A stretch of DNA of 64,000 nt. Origin: Fimenecus sp964557975 (GTDB lineage: Bacteria; Bacillota; Clostridia; Oscillospirales; Acutalibacteraceae). The notes beneath the pieces were generated by a model. That model saw nothing but the letters and a program-made list of their open reading frames with translations, was not told where the DNA came from and searched no databases. A program made the translations under genes and the position numbers. Positions 40,738 through 48,711 of this stretch are shown here, in pieces. The stretch is from NCBI GenBank assembly GCA_964557975.1, contig CAZLCG010000006.1, positions 1-64,000 of the forward strand, given 5' to 3'. Each line of letters begins with the position of its first letter. Position 1 is the stretch's first letter.

Positions 40738-41794
40738 AAAACTTCAAAATGTGCTTGAAAGTTCGGATTTCGATTCAGCGTTGATTGTTTCTCCCGAAAA
40801 CAGATTTTATTTTACGGGCTTTAATTCGTCCGACGGATTTCTGATTGTCGGCAAAAACGACGCCGTTTTTATAACCGACGGCAGATATATCGAAGCGGCG
40901 CGAAATAAAATCAAGGATTGCAGGGTTTTGCTTCAGGAAAGAAGCAGGACGCAGGTTCTTGACGTCCTGAAAGAGATGGGCGCTCAAAGAACCGCCGTCG
41001 AAGCCGACAGAATGACGCTTTCGGAATATGCCGAAACCGTTTCGGCATTAAACGGCATAGAGGTTATTGCGGACGGCGCTCTCGACAGGCGGATCGATTT
41101 ACTCAGAAGCGTAAAGACGCGCGCGGAAGCGGAAAAAATCAGAACCGCGCAGAAAATTGCCGAGGACGCTTTCTCTCACATCTGCGAATTTATAAAAGAG
41201 GGAGTAAGCGAAAAGGAAATTTCCTTGGAGCTTGATTTTTATATGCTCTCGCACGGCGCGGAGGCGCTGTCGTTTGAAACGATCGCCGTAAGCGGAAAAA
41301 AAGGCTCTATGCCTCACGGTGTTCCCGACGGTAATACCGTTAAAAAGGGCGATTTAATCACAATGGATTTCGGCGCGGTCTACGGAGGTTATCACAGCGA
41401 TATGACAAGAACCGTTGCCGTGGGCTGTGTAAGCGATGAGCAAAGGCTTGTTTACGGCACTGTTTTAAAAGCGCAGACCGAGGCTTTAAGCGTTATAAAA
41501 AGCGGTATAAGCTGTAAGGCGGCTGACGCGGCGGCGAGGAACGTAATAGAATCCGCAGGCTTCGGCGAATACTTCAATCACAGCACGGGGCACGGCGTGG
41601 GCGTTGAAATTCACGAGTACCCCAATCTTTCTCCCGCGAGCGATAAAATACTCCAAACGGGCAACATCGTCACGGTTGAGCCGGGCATTTATATACCCGA
41701 AAGCTTCGGCGTGAGAATAGAGGATATGGTATTTGTGACCGATAACGGGTGCGAAAATCTCACTTCCGCGCCCAAAGAACTCATAATACTGTAA
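40727..41794 (+). CDS. Xaa-Pro peptidase (M24 family)
   Basis: A 355-residue creatinase/prolidase-fold peptidase that removes residues next to proline from small peptides. The five metal ligands are visible: TMDFGAVYGGYHSDMTR (two Asp), STGHGVGVEIHE (His), TVEPGIY (Glu) and RIEDMV (Glu). Two adjacent ATGs (40727 and 40730) overlap the yqeG stop, so translation is coupled; which is used cannot be told. It often neighbours efp in Firmicutes, as here. Confidence 0.94.
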   Translation: MMIEKLQNVLESSDFDSALIVSPENRFYFTGFNSSDGFLIVGKNDAVFITDGRYIEAARNKIKDCRVLLQERSRTQVLDVLKEMGAQRTAVEADRMTLSEYAETVSALNGIEVIADGALDRRIDLLRSVKTRAEAEKIRTAQKIAEDAFSHICEFIKEGVSEKEISLELDFYMLSHGAEALSFETIAVSGKKGSMPHGVPDGNTVKKGDLITMDFGAVYGGYHSDMTRTVAVGCVSDEQRLVYGTVLKAQTEALSVIKSGISCKAADAAARNVIESAGFGEYFNHSTGHGVGVEIHEYPNLSPASDKILQTGNIVTVEPGIYIPESFGVRIEDMVFVTDNGCENLTSAPKELIIL

Positions 41795-41801
41795 AAACTA
41801 C

Positions 41802-41830
41802 TTGAAATATCCGTTAAAATAGGATAGAAT
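41802..41830 (+). promoter_or_regulatory. Promoter of efp
   Basis: TTGAAA (41802-41807) and TAGAAT (41825-41830) have 17-bp spacing. Confidence 0.7.
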
Positions 41831-41886
41831 ATTTTTGTAAATTCGGCTTTTGGCTGTTAAAGAAGAAAAAACGGAGGATAATACTT

Positions 41887-42444
41887 ATGGTATCAGCAAG
41901 TGATTTCAGAAACGGCGTTACGTTTGAAATGGACGGCAACGTATTTCAGATTATCGAGTTTTTACATGTTAAACCCGGTAAAGGCGCTGCTTTCGTCCGC
42001 ACAAAAATCAGAAACGTTATGACAGGTTCGGTTGTTGAAAGAACCTTCAGCCCGACTGATAAATTTGAAGAAGCGTATATTGAAAGAAAGGATATGGAAT
42101 ACTCATATAACGACGGCGGTCTTTATTATTTTATGGATCCCGACACCTATGATATGACTCCCGTTGCAGAGAACGACCTTCCGGACAACTTCAAATTCGT
42201 TAAGGAAAATATGACCTGCAATATTCTTTCATACAAGGGCAAGGTTTTCGGTATCGAGCCGCCTACTACGGTTACGCTCGAGGTTACTAAAACCGACCCC
42301 GGCTTCAAAGGGAATACCGCAACAAACACTCTTAAGCCCGCAACGCTTGAAACGGGCGCGGAGGTAAGAGTTCCGCTGTTCATTAACGAGGGCGATAAAA
42401 TCGTTATCGATACAAGAACAGGCGAATATTCATCAAGAGCTTAA
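41887..42444 (+). CDS. efp: Elongation factor P
   Basis: A 185-residue translation factor that relieves ribosome stalling at polyproline. It has the three-domain OB-fold layout, and the loop HVKPGKGAAF puts Lys32 at the tip, the residue modified in bacilli. The C-terminal signature NEGDKIVIDTRTGEYSSR is intact. No modification enzyme is adjacent. An ACGGAGGA ribosome site precedes it. Confidence 0.97.
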   Translation: MVSASDFRNGVTFEMDGNVFQIIEFLHVKPGKGAAFVRTKIRNVMTGSVVERTFSPTDKFEEAYIERKDMEYSYNDGGLYYFMDPDTYDMTPVAENDLPDNFKFVKENMTCNILSYKGKVFGIEPPTTVTLEVTKTDPGFKGNTATNTLKPATLETGAEVRVPLFINEGDKIVIDTRTGEYSSRA

Positions 42445-42471
42445 TTGCTTAAACCGAAAGGAGAAAATTAT

Positions 42472-42882
42472 ATGACAGTAACCGAAAAAGCGGCATATTT
42501 AAGAGGGCTTGCCGAGGGGCTTGACCTTGACGAATCAAAGCCCGAAACAAAAATCATCAATGCTATGATGGACTGTATCGACGACCTTTCGCTTACAGTA
42601 TCCGACCTTGAGGACGAGCTTGCTCTCGTAACCGAACAGCTTGACGCCGTTGACGAGGATCTCGATGAGCTTGAGGAATTTGTTTATGAAGATTATGACG
42701 GCGATTTCTGCGATTGCTGCGATGACGACGAAATGTACGAGGTTGAGTGCCCCGCCTGTCATGAGTTGGTTGAGTTTGACGAGGATTCAATACTTGACGG
42801 CTGCGCGGAGTGTCCGAACTGCGGTGAAAAGCTTGAGTTCGACCTTGACGGCTGTGACTGCGGCGACGACTGCGAAGAATAA
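42472..42882 (+). CDS. CD1247 N-terminal domain / zinc-ribbon protein
   Basis: A 136-residue very acidic protein. The N-terminal CD1247 domain (TVTEKAAYLRGLAEGLDLDES) and a predicted coiled coil (DELALVTEQLDAVDEDLDEL) are followed by cysteine pairs (CDCCDDD, CPACHE, CAECPNCGE, CDCGDDC) that suggest a zinc ribbon. The gene commonly follows efp in Clostridia, but its function is unknown. ATG 42472 follows AAAGGAG; it is 27 bp from the efp stop, so cotranscription is likely. Confidence 0.92.
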   Translation: MTVTEKAAYLRGLAEGLDLDESKPETKIINAMMDCIDDLSLTVSDLEDELALVTEQLDAVDEDLDELEEFVYEDYDGDFCDCCDDDEMYEVECPACHELVEFDEDSILDGCAECPNCGEKLEFDLDGCDCGDDCEE

Positions 42883-42957
42883 TTTTGGTTGTCGGCTCGA
42901 TACCGAATTTTAAATCAATAATAAAACGCCGTCTTCAGGCGTTGCAAAGACAAAAGT

Positions 42958-42997
42958 CAGCGTGAAAGGCAGAAATGCCTTCCACGCTGATTTTTAT
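42958..42997. terminator. Strong terminator between the efp operon and the ATPase gene
   Basis: A 14-bp stem with one mismatch (42958-42971 with 42976-42989, GAAA loop) is followed by ATTTTTAT on the plus strand. The minus strand has a weaker T-rich tail, so it may also end the converging ATPase transcript. Confidence 0.85.
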
Positions 42998-43040
42998 GGT
43001 TCAATGTCCAAATGTTGGGGTAACCAAATAAAGACGGGCT

Positions 43041-45707
43041 TTAATGCTTCTGCTTTCTCTCGGAATACATACGCTCAAAGAGCTTGACAAGCTCAACAAG
43101 CGGGATAATCGCAAACGCAAGGGCGAGCGCAACCGCATATTCCGTAAGGCTGATTTCTTCAAAGCGGAACGCGTTTGCCAAAAACGGAACATAAATAACC
43201 GCCGTTGTCAGCGCAAGCGAAAGAATTACCGAGCCGAGCAGGAACTTATTAACGCTTCCTTTTAACGTCATTGAAATCACGGAGCCTCTCTGCGAGCGCA
43301 TATTAAGCGAATGGAAAATCTCGCACATACTCATCGTCAGAAACGCCATAGTCATGCCGTCGGGAGAATTAACAATCTCCCATCTGCCCGCTTCCATAAA
43401 GTGCCCTATAAAGTATGCCGCGAGCGTAAGCAGTGTAACAAGCACGCCCTGATACGCTATGTCGCCGCCTACTCCGCCCGAGAATATGCCGTCGGTTGAT
43501 TTCCTCGGCGGACGCTTCATAATATCCCTTTCGCCCTTTTCCATTGCAAGCGAAAGCGCGGGAACCGTATCCGTAACGAGGTTAATCCACAAAAGGTGAA
43601 CAGGCTCAAGAATTGAAAAGCCCATAAGGTTTGCCGCGAAAATCGACATAACCTCGCTCAAATTTGAAGCTAAAAGGAACTGGATCGACTTACGTATGTT
43701 GTCGTAAATCCTTCTGCCCTCTTCAACAGCGGAAACAATAGTAGCAAAGTTATCGTCGGCGAGTACCATGTCCGCAACGTTTTTGGTTACGTCCGTACCC
43801 GTAATGCCCATTCCGACGCCGATGTCCGCGCTCTTTATTGACGGGGCGTCATTAACGCCGTCGCCCGTCATTGCGGTAATCATCCCCCGCTTGCGCCAAG
43901 CGTTAACGATTCTTACCTTATGCTCAGGCTGAACCCTCGCGTAAACCGAATATTTTTCAACTTCCCTTTCAAAATCCTCATCGCTTATTTCATCGAGCTG
44001 AGCGCCTGTGATCGCCTCGCTTGCGTCATTTATGATACCAAGCTCCATAGCTATGGCAACCGCCGTATCCTTATGGTCGCCCGTAATCATGATAGGTCTT
44101 ATACCGGCGCTTCCGCACTCCTCGATAGCCGCCTTGACCTCAGGACGGACAGGATCGATCATACCGACAAGTCCGCAGAAAACAAGATCGTTTTCAATAG
44201 CCTCGGGGCTTTGGTCGGCAGGGATTTCCGAAAGCGATTTGTAACTGCACGCCAAAACTCTGAGCGCCCTGTCCGCGAAAGATTTGTTCACCCCGAGTAT
44301 ATCTTCGCGGTCGGCGTCCGTAAGCTCCCTTTCACTGCCGTCCTTTAATATCTTAGTGCATCTTTTTAAGATTTCGTCGGGCGCGCCCTTTGTAAACTGA
44401 ATGATACCGTCGGGGGTTTTGTGAATTGTCGACATCATTTTACGCATTGAGTCGAACGGAGCCTCGCCCACCCTCGGCGCGTTTTTAAGCAAGTCGTTCT
44501 TGTTCATATTAAGGCTCAAAGCATAAGCCGCAAGCGCCGCTTCGGTAGGCTCGCCGACAATATTGCCGTCGCTGTCGATGTTAACGTCGGTACAAAGAGC
44601 CATTCCCTTTGCAAGCATAGTCTCGCTGTCGCCGAAATGCTCAACAACCGTCATTTTATTCTGCGTAAGCGTACCCGTTTTGTCAGAGCAGATAATCTGC
44701 GCGCAGCCGAGTGTTTCAACCGCCGTAAGCTTTCTTATTATGGCGTTTCTCTTTGACATATTTGTAACGCCGATTGAAAGCACGACCGTAACGACCGCGG
44801 CAAGTCCCTCGGGAATAGCCGCGACCGCAAGCGATACGGCAACCATAAATGTATCGAGCAAAAATTCAAACCCGACCGCGTTGCCTGTAATATACTGCCT
44901 TACAATGCCGAAACCGAAAATAAAAATACAAACCCCTATAACAATATAACTGAGTATTTTGCTGAGCTGTGAAAGCTTTATCTGCAACGGCGTCTGACCG
45001 TCCTCGGCAGCAGCAAGAGCACCCGCGATTTTACCCATTTCGGTATTCATACCCGTCGCCGTAACAACCGCTTTTCCTCTGCCGTAAACCACCGATGAGC
45101 CCATAAACATCATATTCTTGCGGTCGCCCAACGGTACGTCCTTTTCCGCGCCCAAGCTGAGAATATCAATAAACTTATTTACGGGCACGGATTCTCCCGT
45201 AAGCGCCGCCTCCTCAATTTTAAGGCTTGCGCTTTCAATAATTCTCGCGTCGGCGGGAACCGCGTCTCCCGCTTCAAGCAGGATAACGTCGCCCACAACA
45301 AGCTCTTCGCTTTTAAGCTCAACAACGCTGCCGCCGCGCATAACCTTTGAGGTTGCCGCCGCCATTTCCTGCAAGGCTTCAATGGCTTTTTCCGCCTTAC
45401 TCTCCTGATAGACCCCGAGAACCGCATTTAAAATTACAACGAACATTATAATTATTACGTCCGACGGAAACTCCTTTTCCATCGCCGCCGTAACGGCGGA
45501 AATCACCGCCGCGACAATTAAAATAATAATCATCGGATCGGTGAACTGTTCCAGAAATCTTCTGATTACCGATTTTTTCTTTCCCTCTTCGAGCTTGTTT
45601 TTTCCGTTTTCGGCAAGCCTTTTCTGCGCTTCCTCAGCGGAAAGACCGTCCTGTGAGCTTTTTACCTCTTTAAAAACATCCTCAACGCTGTTTAAATAAT
45701 GTTTCAT
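43041..45707 (-). CDS. P-type cation ATPase (P2, calcium-pump-like; possibly Mn2+ exporter)
   Basis: An 888-residue P-type ATPase with ten membrane segments. Visible are the actuator motif LTGESVPV, the membrane motif IPEGLAAVVT, the phosphorylated Asp in CSDKTGTLTQNK near 341, KGAPDEIL, the hinge TGDGVNDAPSIK, and NLVTDTVPALSL in M6. By sequence it belongs to the SERCA/PMR1-like calcium group, whose members can also carry Mn2+. The leader is a predicted manganese riboswitch (45736-45866), which favours Mn2+ export as in the Lactococcus YoaB case. The start is ATG 45707 after GGAGG; a longer frame upstream runs through the riboswitch and is rejected. Confidence 0.93.
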   Translation of the reverse strand: MKHYLNSVEDVFKEVKSSQDGLSAEEAQKRLAENGKNKLEEGKKKSVIRRFLEQFTDPMIIILIVAAVISAVTAAMEKEFPSDVIIIMFVVILNAVLGVYQESKAEKAIEALQEMAAATSKVMRGGSVVELKSEELVVGDVILLEAGDAVPADARIIESASLKIEEAALTGESVPVNKFIDILSLGAEKDVPLGDRKNMMFMGSSVVYGRGKAVVTATGMNTEMGKIAGALAAAEDGQTPLQIKLSQLSKILSYIVIGVCIFIFGFGIVRQYITGNAVGFEFLLDTFMVAVSLAVAAIPEGLAAVVTVVLSIGVTNMSKRNAIIRKLTAVETLGCAQIICSDKTGTLTQNKMTVVEHFGDSETMLAKGMALCTDVNIDSDGNIVGEPTEAALAAYALSLNMNKNDLLKNAPRVGEAPFDSMRKMMSTIHKTPDGIIQFTKGAPDEILKRCTKILKDGSERELTDADREDILGVNKSFADRALRVLACSYKSLSEIPADQSPEAIENDLVFCGLVGMIDPVRPEVKAAIEECGSAGIRPIMITGDHKDTAVAIAMELGIINDASEAITGAQLDEISDEDFEREVEKYSVYARVQPEHKVRIVNAWRKRGMITAMTGDGVNDAPSIKSADIGVGMGITGTDVTKNVADMVLADDNFATIVSAVEEGRRIYDNIRKSIQFLLASNLSEVMSIFAANLMGFSILEPVHLLWINLVTDTVPALSLAMEKGERDIMKRPPRKSTDGIFSGGVGGDIAYQGVLVTLLTLAAYFIGHFMEAGRWEIVNSPDGMTMAFLTMSMCEIFHSLNMRSQRGSVISMTLKGSVNKFLLGSVILSLALTTAVIYVPFLANAFRFEEISLTEYAVALALAFAIIPLVELVKLFERMYSERKQKH

Positions 45708-45735
45708 CTTCTGCCTCCGTATTGGAATTGTATGA

Positions 45736-45866
45736 AAAAAGACCTGCGACAGAATTAACATAAGTCTGCCGAAGGTCTTGCTACCCAATAAATCGGACTG
45801 TTGACCAGAAGCGACTTTTGCCGCAACACGATGTTGACCAACAGAAATCAGCTACTCCCCTTCAAA
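45736..45866 (-). promoter_or_regulatory. yybP-ykoY (manganese) riboswitch with intrinsic terminator
   Basis: The leader of the ATPase gene contains the characteristic AAGGGGAGTAGC block (45862-45851 on the minus strand), then GTCAACA elements and a closing GGGTAGC-AAGACC. Directly after comes a terminator stem AAGACCT / AGGTCTT (with an inner GGCAGAC-CTGTCGC arm) and six T (45736-45779). This matches the layout of yybP-ykoY aptamers, where Mn2+ binding prevents the terminator and turns on metal export genes. Recognition is by eye from the conserved blocks. Confidence 0.82.
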
Positions 45867-45889
45867 TACAAGGAATTTTTTCTGATATT

Positions 45890-45918
45890 ATTTTACCGCA
45901 ATAATCAACATTTGTCAA
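45890..45918 (-). promoter_or_regulatory. Promoter of the riboswitch-ATPase transcript
   Basis: Minus-strand TTGACA (45918-45913) and TAAAAT (45895-45890) have 17-bp spacing. The -35 overlaps the stop codon of the glycoside-hydrolase-like gene. Confidence 0.8.
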
Positions 45919-47102
45919 GTATTTCCTTTTAAAACAATTATATAATTATTTATTCCCAGATTTTCAAGGGTTGAAACATAAATCGGATCGTCAATTATGG
46001 GGATAATCGTTTTGGTAGTATAATTTTCCTCCGTTTTTTCTCGAAGGATCGGCACGGCTGACTGAATAAGCGAATTTTCCGTAAATGTCTGCGCCGAATA
46101 AATCTGTTCCCCGATATTGAAGCCGTCCGAAAGTGTTTCCGTCCTGAAATCCACCGCGTCAAACACAGCGCCGCTGTCAAACATTCCGCCCGAGTATAAC
46201 GAAACGTTTCCGTTAAGCGCGGAGTCAACATCCAACGAAACTATCACGGGCACGTCGCCGCAGATTTCCGCCGCCTTATCGACGAAGCCGTGCAAAACGG
46301 AATTTCTGCTTTCAACGCTTTCATCCTCGCCCGCAAAGTATGCGTTAACCGCTCTGTTGCTGTCGGGAAAGCATACCGACTCGAGCATTACCGCGTCAGC
46401 GCCCACAGACAGACTTTCCGAAATAATGCTTAAAAGATAATTTTCGGCTGTCTCGGAATACGGGTTGAGCCACGGATTTCCGTCGTTCTGCGCGCTGTCG
46501 TCAAGCCATACGGTAACCTTATCCGCCTCGGTGACCGCCGCGCCCGTAAGCATTGACGCTGCAAGCATATCCTCATAGCAATATATTCTTGCAATTATCC
46601 TGTAACCGCTCAATTTAAGCTGTTTTACGGTTTCCTCGGCGTTTTCGTATGCTCCCGCGCTCGCGCCCATATCAACGGCGGTTCCGACCGAAGAAGTATA
46701 ATTAAGCGTACCGTCCACGTTTTTAAAATCGATTACGACCGCGTTTGCCTGAACCTCGCTAAGCTCGGTTTTGAACAAATCAAACGCAATTCCTCCGCCG
46801 AGAGCGTCCTCGGGCATATAAAGCGCCTTGAAATTTCCGTCAAATTCCGATGCGGTACCGTTAAGCCCGCTGTCGATAGGTTTTGACGAAAGCTTTGAAA
46901 AAACGGACGCCGCAACAAACACGGCGGCAAACAAAATAACAAGGCAAATATAAAAAACGGTTCTGTTTCTCTTTTCCTTTTTTCGCCTTGTTCTGCTCTC
47001 GCCGATGTCGTATGAATTGCCCCTCTTGCTCGGATAATTCTTTGAAAATGGATAATAGCTCCTTTTTCTCGGCTTTAAATTGTTATCGTCATAAAACAGC
47101 AT
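45915..47102 (-). CDS. Membrane-anchored glycoside-hydrolase-like protein
   Basis: A 395-residue protein. A basic, Tyr/Arg/Lys-rich cytoplasmic N-terminus (1-48) precedes one membrane segment (about 49-68). An extracellular TIM-barrel-like domain resembling the putative glycoside hydrolases of the DUF4015 type follows: ALYMPEDALGG, ANAVVIDFKNVDGTLNY, YRIIARIYCYED, ADAVMLESVCFPD and VIVSLDVD. The acidic residues at strand ends fit a hydrolase, but some relatives are thought to be non-catalytic. It begins 8 bp after the RnfA-like gene, so it is the last gene of that operon and the only one with a large extracellular domain. Substrate unknown. Confidence 0.78.
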   Translation of the reverse strand: MLFYDDNNLKPRKRSYYPFSKNYPSKRGNSYDIGESRTRRKKEKRNRTVFYICLVILFAAVFVAASVFSKLSSKPIDSGLNGTASEFDGNFKALYMPEDALGGGIAFDLFKTELSEVQANAVVIDFKNVDGTLNYTSSVGTAVDMGASAGAYENAEETVKQLKLSGYRIIARIYCYEDMLAASMLTGAAVTEADKVTVWLDDSAQNDGNPWLNPYSETAENYLLSIISESLSVGADAVMLESVCFPDSNRAVNAYFAGEDESVESRNSVLHGFVDKAAEICGDVPVIVSLDVDSALNGNVSLYSGGMFDSGAVFDAVDFRTETLSDGFNIGEQIYSAQTFTENSLIQSAVPILREKTEENYTTKTIIPIIDDPIYVSTLENLGINNYIIVLKGNT

Positions 47103-47110
47103 ATAACTCC

Positions 47111-47704
47111 TTACAGGGTTAATCCCGTGCCGGAAATTCCCGTAAATGCGAGGGATAAAAGCGCCACATAAATGAATATGGCGGGCGTCCCCTTAAACGC
47201 CTTCGGAATATTCTCATTTGCATCGAGCCTGCGAAGCCCTACGTTGATAAGCAAAACCGCAACGGCAAACGCAAGCCCCGAGCCTAAGCCCGAGCCTATT
47301 GCCTCGGCAATGCCGAATGCGGCGCGGTAGTTGATGAACGGAACCGCAAGCACCAAGGTATTAAAAGCGGCTATTCCTATTCTTCTGACTGTTCTCTTTT
47401 TTGCGCCGAAAAAGCCGACAACCGTTAAAAGAACTATGAGGTAAACCGCAGCTAACACAGCTATAAACTCAACGGCATGACCTATTGTGCCGAGCGCCCT
47501 GATTTTCGGATGCTGTTCAAGCAGCACGCAGATAACGGAAACCGATGTTGAAAAAACAGTAATAAAGAACGTCAATGGATAAAGCTGTTTCGGCTTTGCC
47601 GCCATTCTGACCGCCTCGGACGCGCCGTAGCCGCCCGTAAATATGAAATTCTGGAGCAGCATTGCGTACATTGCCGCCGTAAACAGTTCTGAAATCACCC
47701 TCAT
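47111..47704 (-). CDS. RnfA-like membrane protein lacking the iron-sulfur cysteines
   Basis: A 197-residue protein with six membrane segments. It aligns along its length with RnfA/NqrE: QNFIFTGG near the N-terminus, and IPKAFKGTPAIFIYVALLSLAFTGISG at the end matching the family's conserved close. In functional Rnf and Nqr complexes RnfA gives two cysteines to a [2Fe-2S] cluster in the membrane. Here the aligned positions are Ser29 and Thr116, and the only cysteine (Cys59) lies elsewhere. It overlaps the RnfE-like gene by 4 nt. It is probably a membrane scaffold or channel-like relative that no longer carries electrons in the usual way. Confidence 0.85.
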   Translation of the reverse strand: MRVISELFTAAMYAMLLQNFIFTGGYGASEAVRMAAKPKQLYPLTFFITVFSTSVSVICVLLEQHPKIRALGTIGHAVEFIAVLAAVYLIVLLTVVGFFGAKKRTVRRIGIAAFNTLVLAVPFINYRAAFGIAEAIGSGLGSGLAFAVAVLLINVGLRRLDANENIPKAFKGTPAIFIYVALLSLAFTGISGTGLTL

Positions 47705-48711
47705 TCTCCGTCACCGCCTTTTTCACCGTTTTCGCCCGAGCCGTCATCCTTGTTTATATCGTTTAAAATATCGTCAAATTCGGAAATAAAGATTCTGCGC
47801 CCGCTCCGCCCTTCGGAAAAATCGGATTTTTTCGATTTGGGTTTGCCTTTATTATTATACGGTTTTTCTTTTTTCTTTGTTTTAGCTTTTTTATGTTTTA
47901 TACGTTTCTCCGTTTCACTTTTTGCGGGCTTCGCCGTCTTTTTACGCTCGGTATTTGCGGAAATTAAAGGAATCTCGGGCAGCTCATCCTCCTCCTTGGC
48001 GACAAGCTCGTCAAACGGATTAAAATCGCTGTCAATCAGGTTTTTAAGCTTACCTGTATGGGAATCGGAAATCTCCGAAAGGTTAAACGCCGCTTCGGGT
48101 TTTTCGTCAGGATATTTTTTTGCTATAATGCTTTTAAACAGCGCCGCCAAAAAGCCCAGCGTCAAAAAGCCCCCGAACGGGAGCGTCAGCCCCGACAGCT
48201 TAACGGGCAGCGGAAGCGAAATCCCGTAGACTGTGCCCGAACCTATAATTTCACGCGTAACGCCGACTGTAAATATTACAAACGTATAGCCTATTCCGGC
48301 CGAAGCCGCGTCAAGAAACGTTGCCCCGAAGCCGTTTTTTACAGCCACCCTTTCGCAGTGAAGAGCTATAAGGGAATTAACTGCAATTACAGGCAGAAAT
48401 ATGCTGACATTTGCCGTTTCATTGGGCGCGAAATGCTCAAACAGCATGAAAAACGGAATATTTATAAGCACGCCGAGAACAGCGTAAATCAAAACGCGGA
48501 AACAGCTTTTAACCCTCTTTAAAAGCAGGCAGGCAAAGCTTTCGATTATAATAAGCTCGGCGACCGAAACCGCCGCAAGCATAACGGAAGCCTTTACGGA
48601 GGACGCCATTGCGACAACGGGAGCTATTCCTATCGCCTCAAACAATACGGGATTTTTAATAACCGCGCTGTTTCGGATACTCGCGGCAATTTTTCTTTTT
48701 TCTTCAGACAT
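47701..48711 (-). CDS. RnfE-like membrane protein with Lys-rich tail, lacking the iron-sulfur cysteines
   Basis: A 336-residue protein from ATG 48711 (after GGAGG, overlapping the RnfD-like stop by 8 nt). Residues 15-215 align with RnfE/NqrD: NPVLFEAIGIAP, LPVIAVNSLIALHCE, TREIIGSGTVYGI. The two cluster-binding cysteines (MCP and VNC motifs in normal RnfE) are replaced by Ala30 and Ser113. Residues about 225-336 are an added hydrophilic tail: acidic first, then strongly basic (KTAKPAKSE, KHKKAKTKKKEK), then acidic again. Typical RnfE proteins are about 200 residues and lack this tail, which should lie in the cytoplasm and could bind a partner, nucleic acid or lipid surface. Confidence 0.84.
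   Translation of the reverse strand: MSEEKRKIAASIRNSAVIKNPVLFEAIGIAPVVAMASSVKASVMLAAVSVAELIIIESFACLLLKRVKSCFRVLIYAVLGVLINIPFFMLFEHFAPNETANVSIFLPVIAVNSLIALHCERVAVKNGFGATFLDAASAGIGYTFVIFTVGVTREIIGSGTVYGISLPLPVKLSGLTLPFGGFLTLGFLAALFKSIIAKKYPDEKPEAAFNLSEISDSHTGKLKNLIDSDFNPFDELVAKEEDELPEIPLISANTERKKTAKPAKSETEKRIKHKKAKTKKKEKPYNNKGKPKSKKSDFSEGRSGRRIFISEFDDILNDINKDDGSGENGEKGGDGE

Noticed and set aside
45708..45788. N-terminal extension of the P-type ATPase
   Set aside because: The extra 27 codons run through the riboswitch terminator stem and lack a ribosome site; GGAGG lies before ATG 45707.
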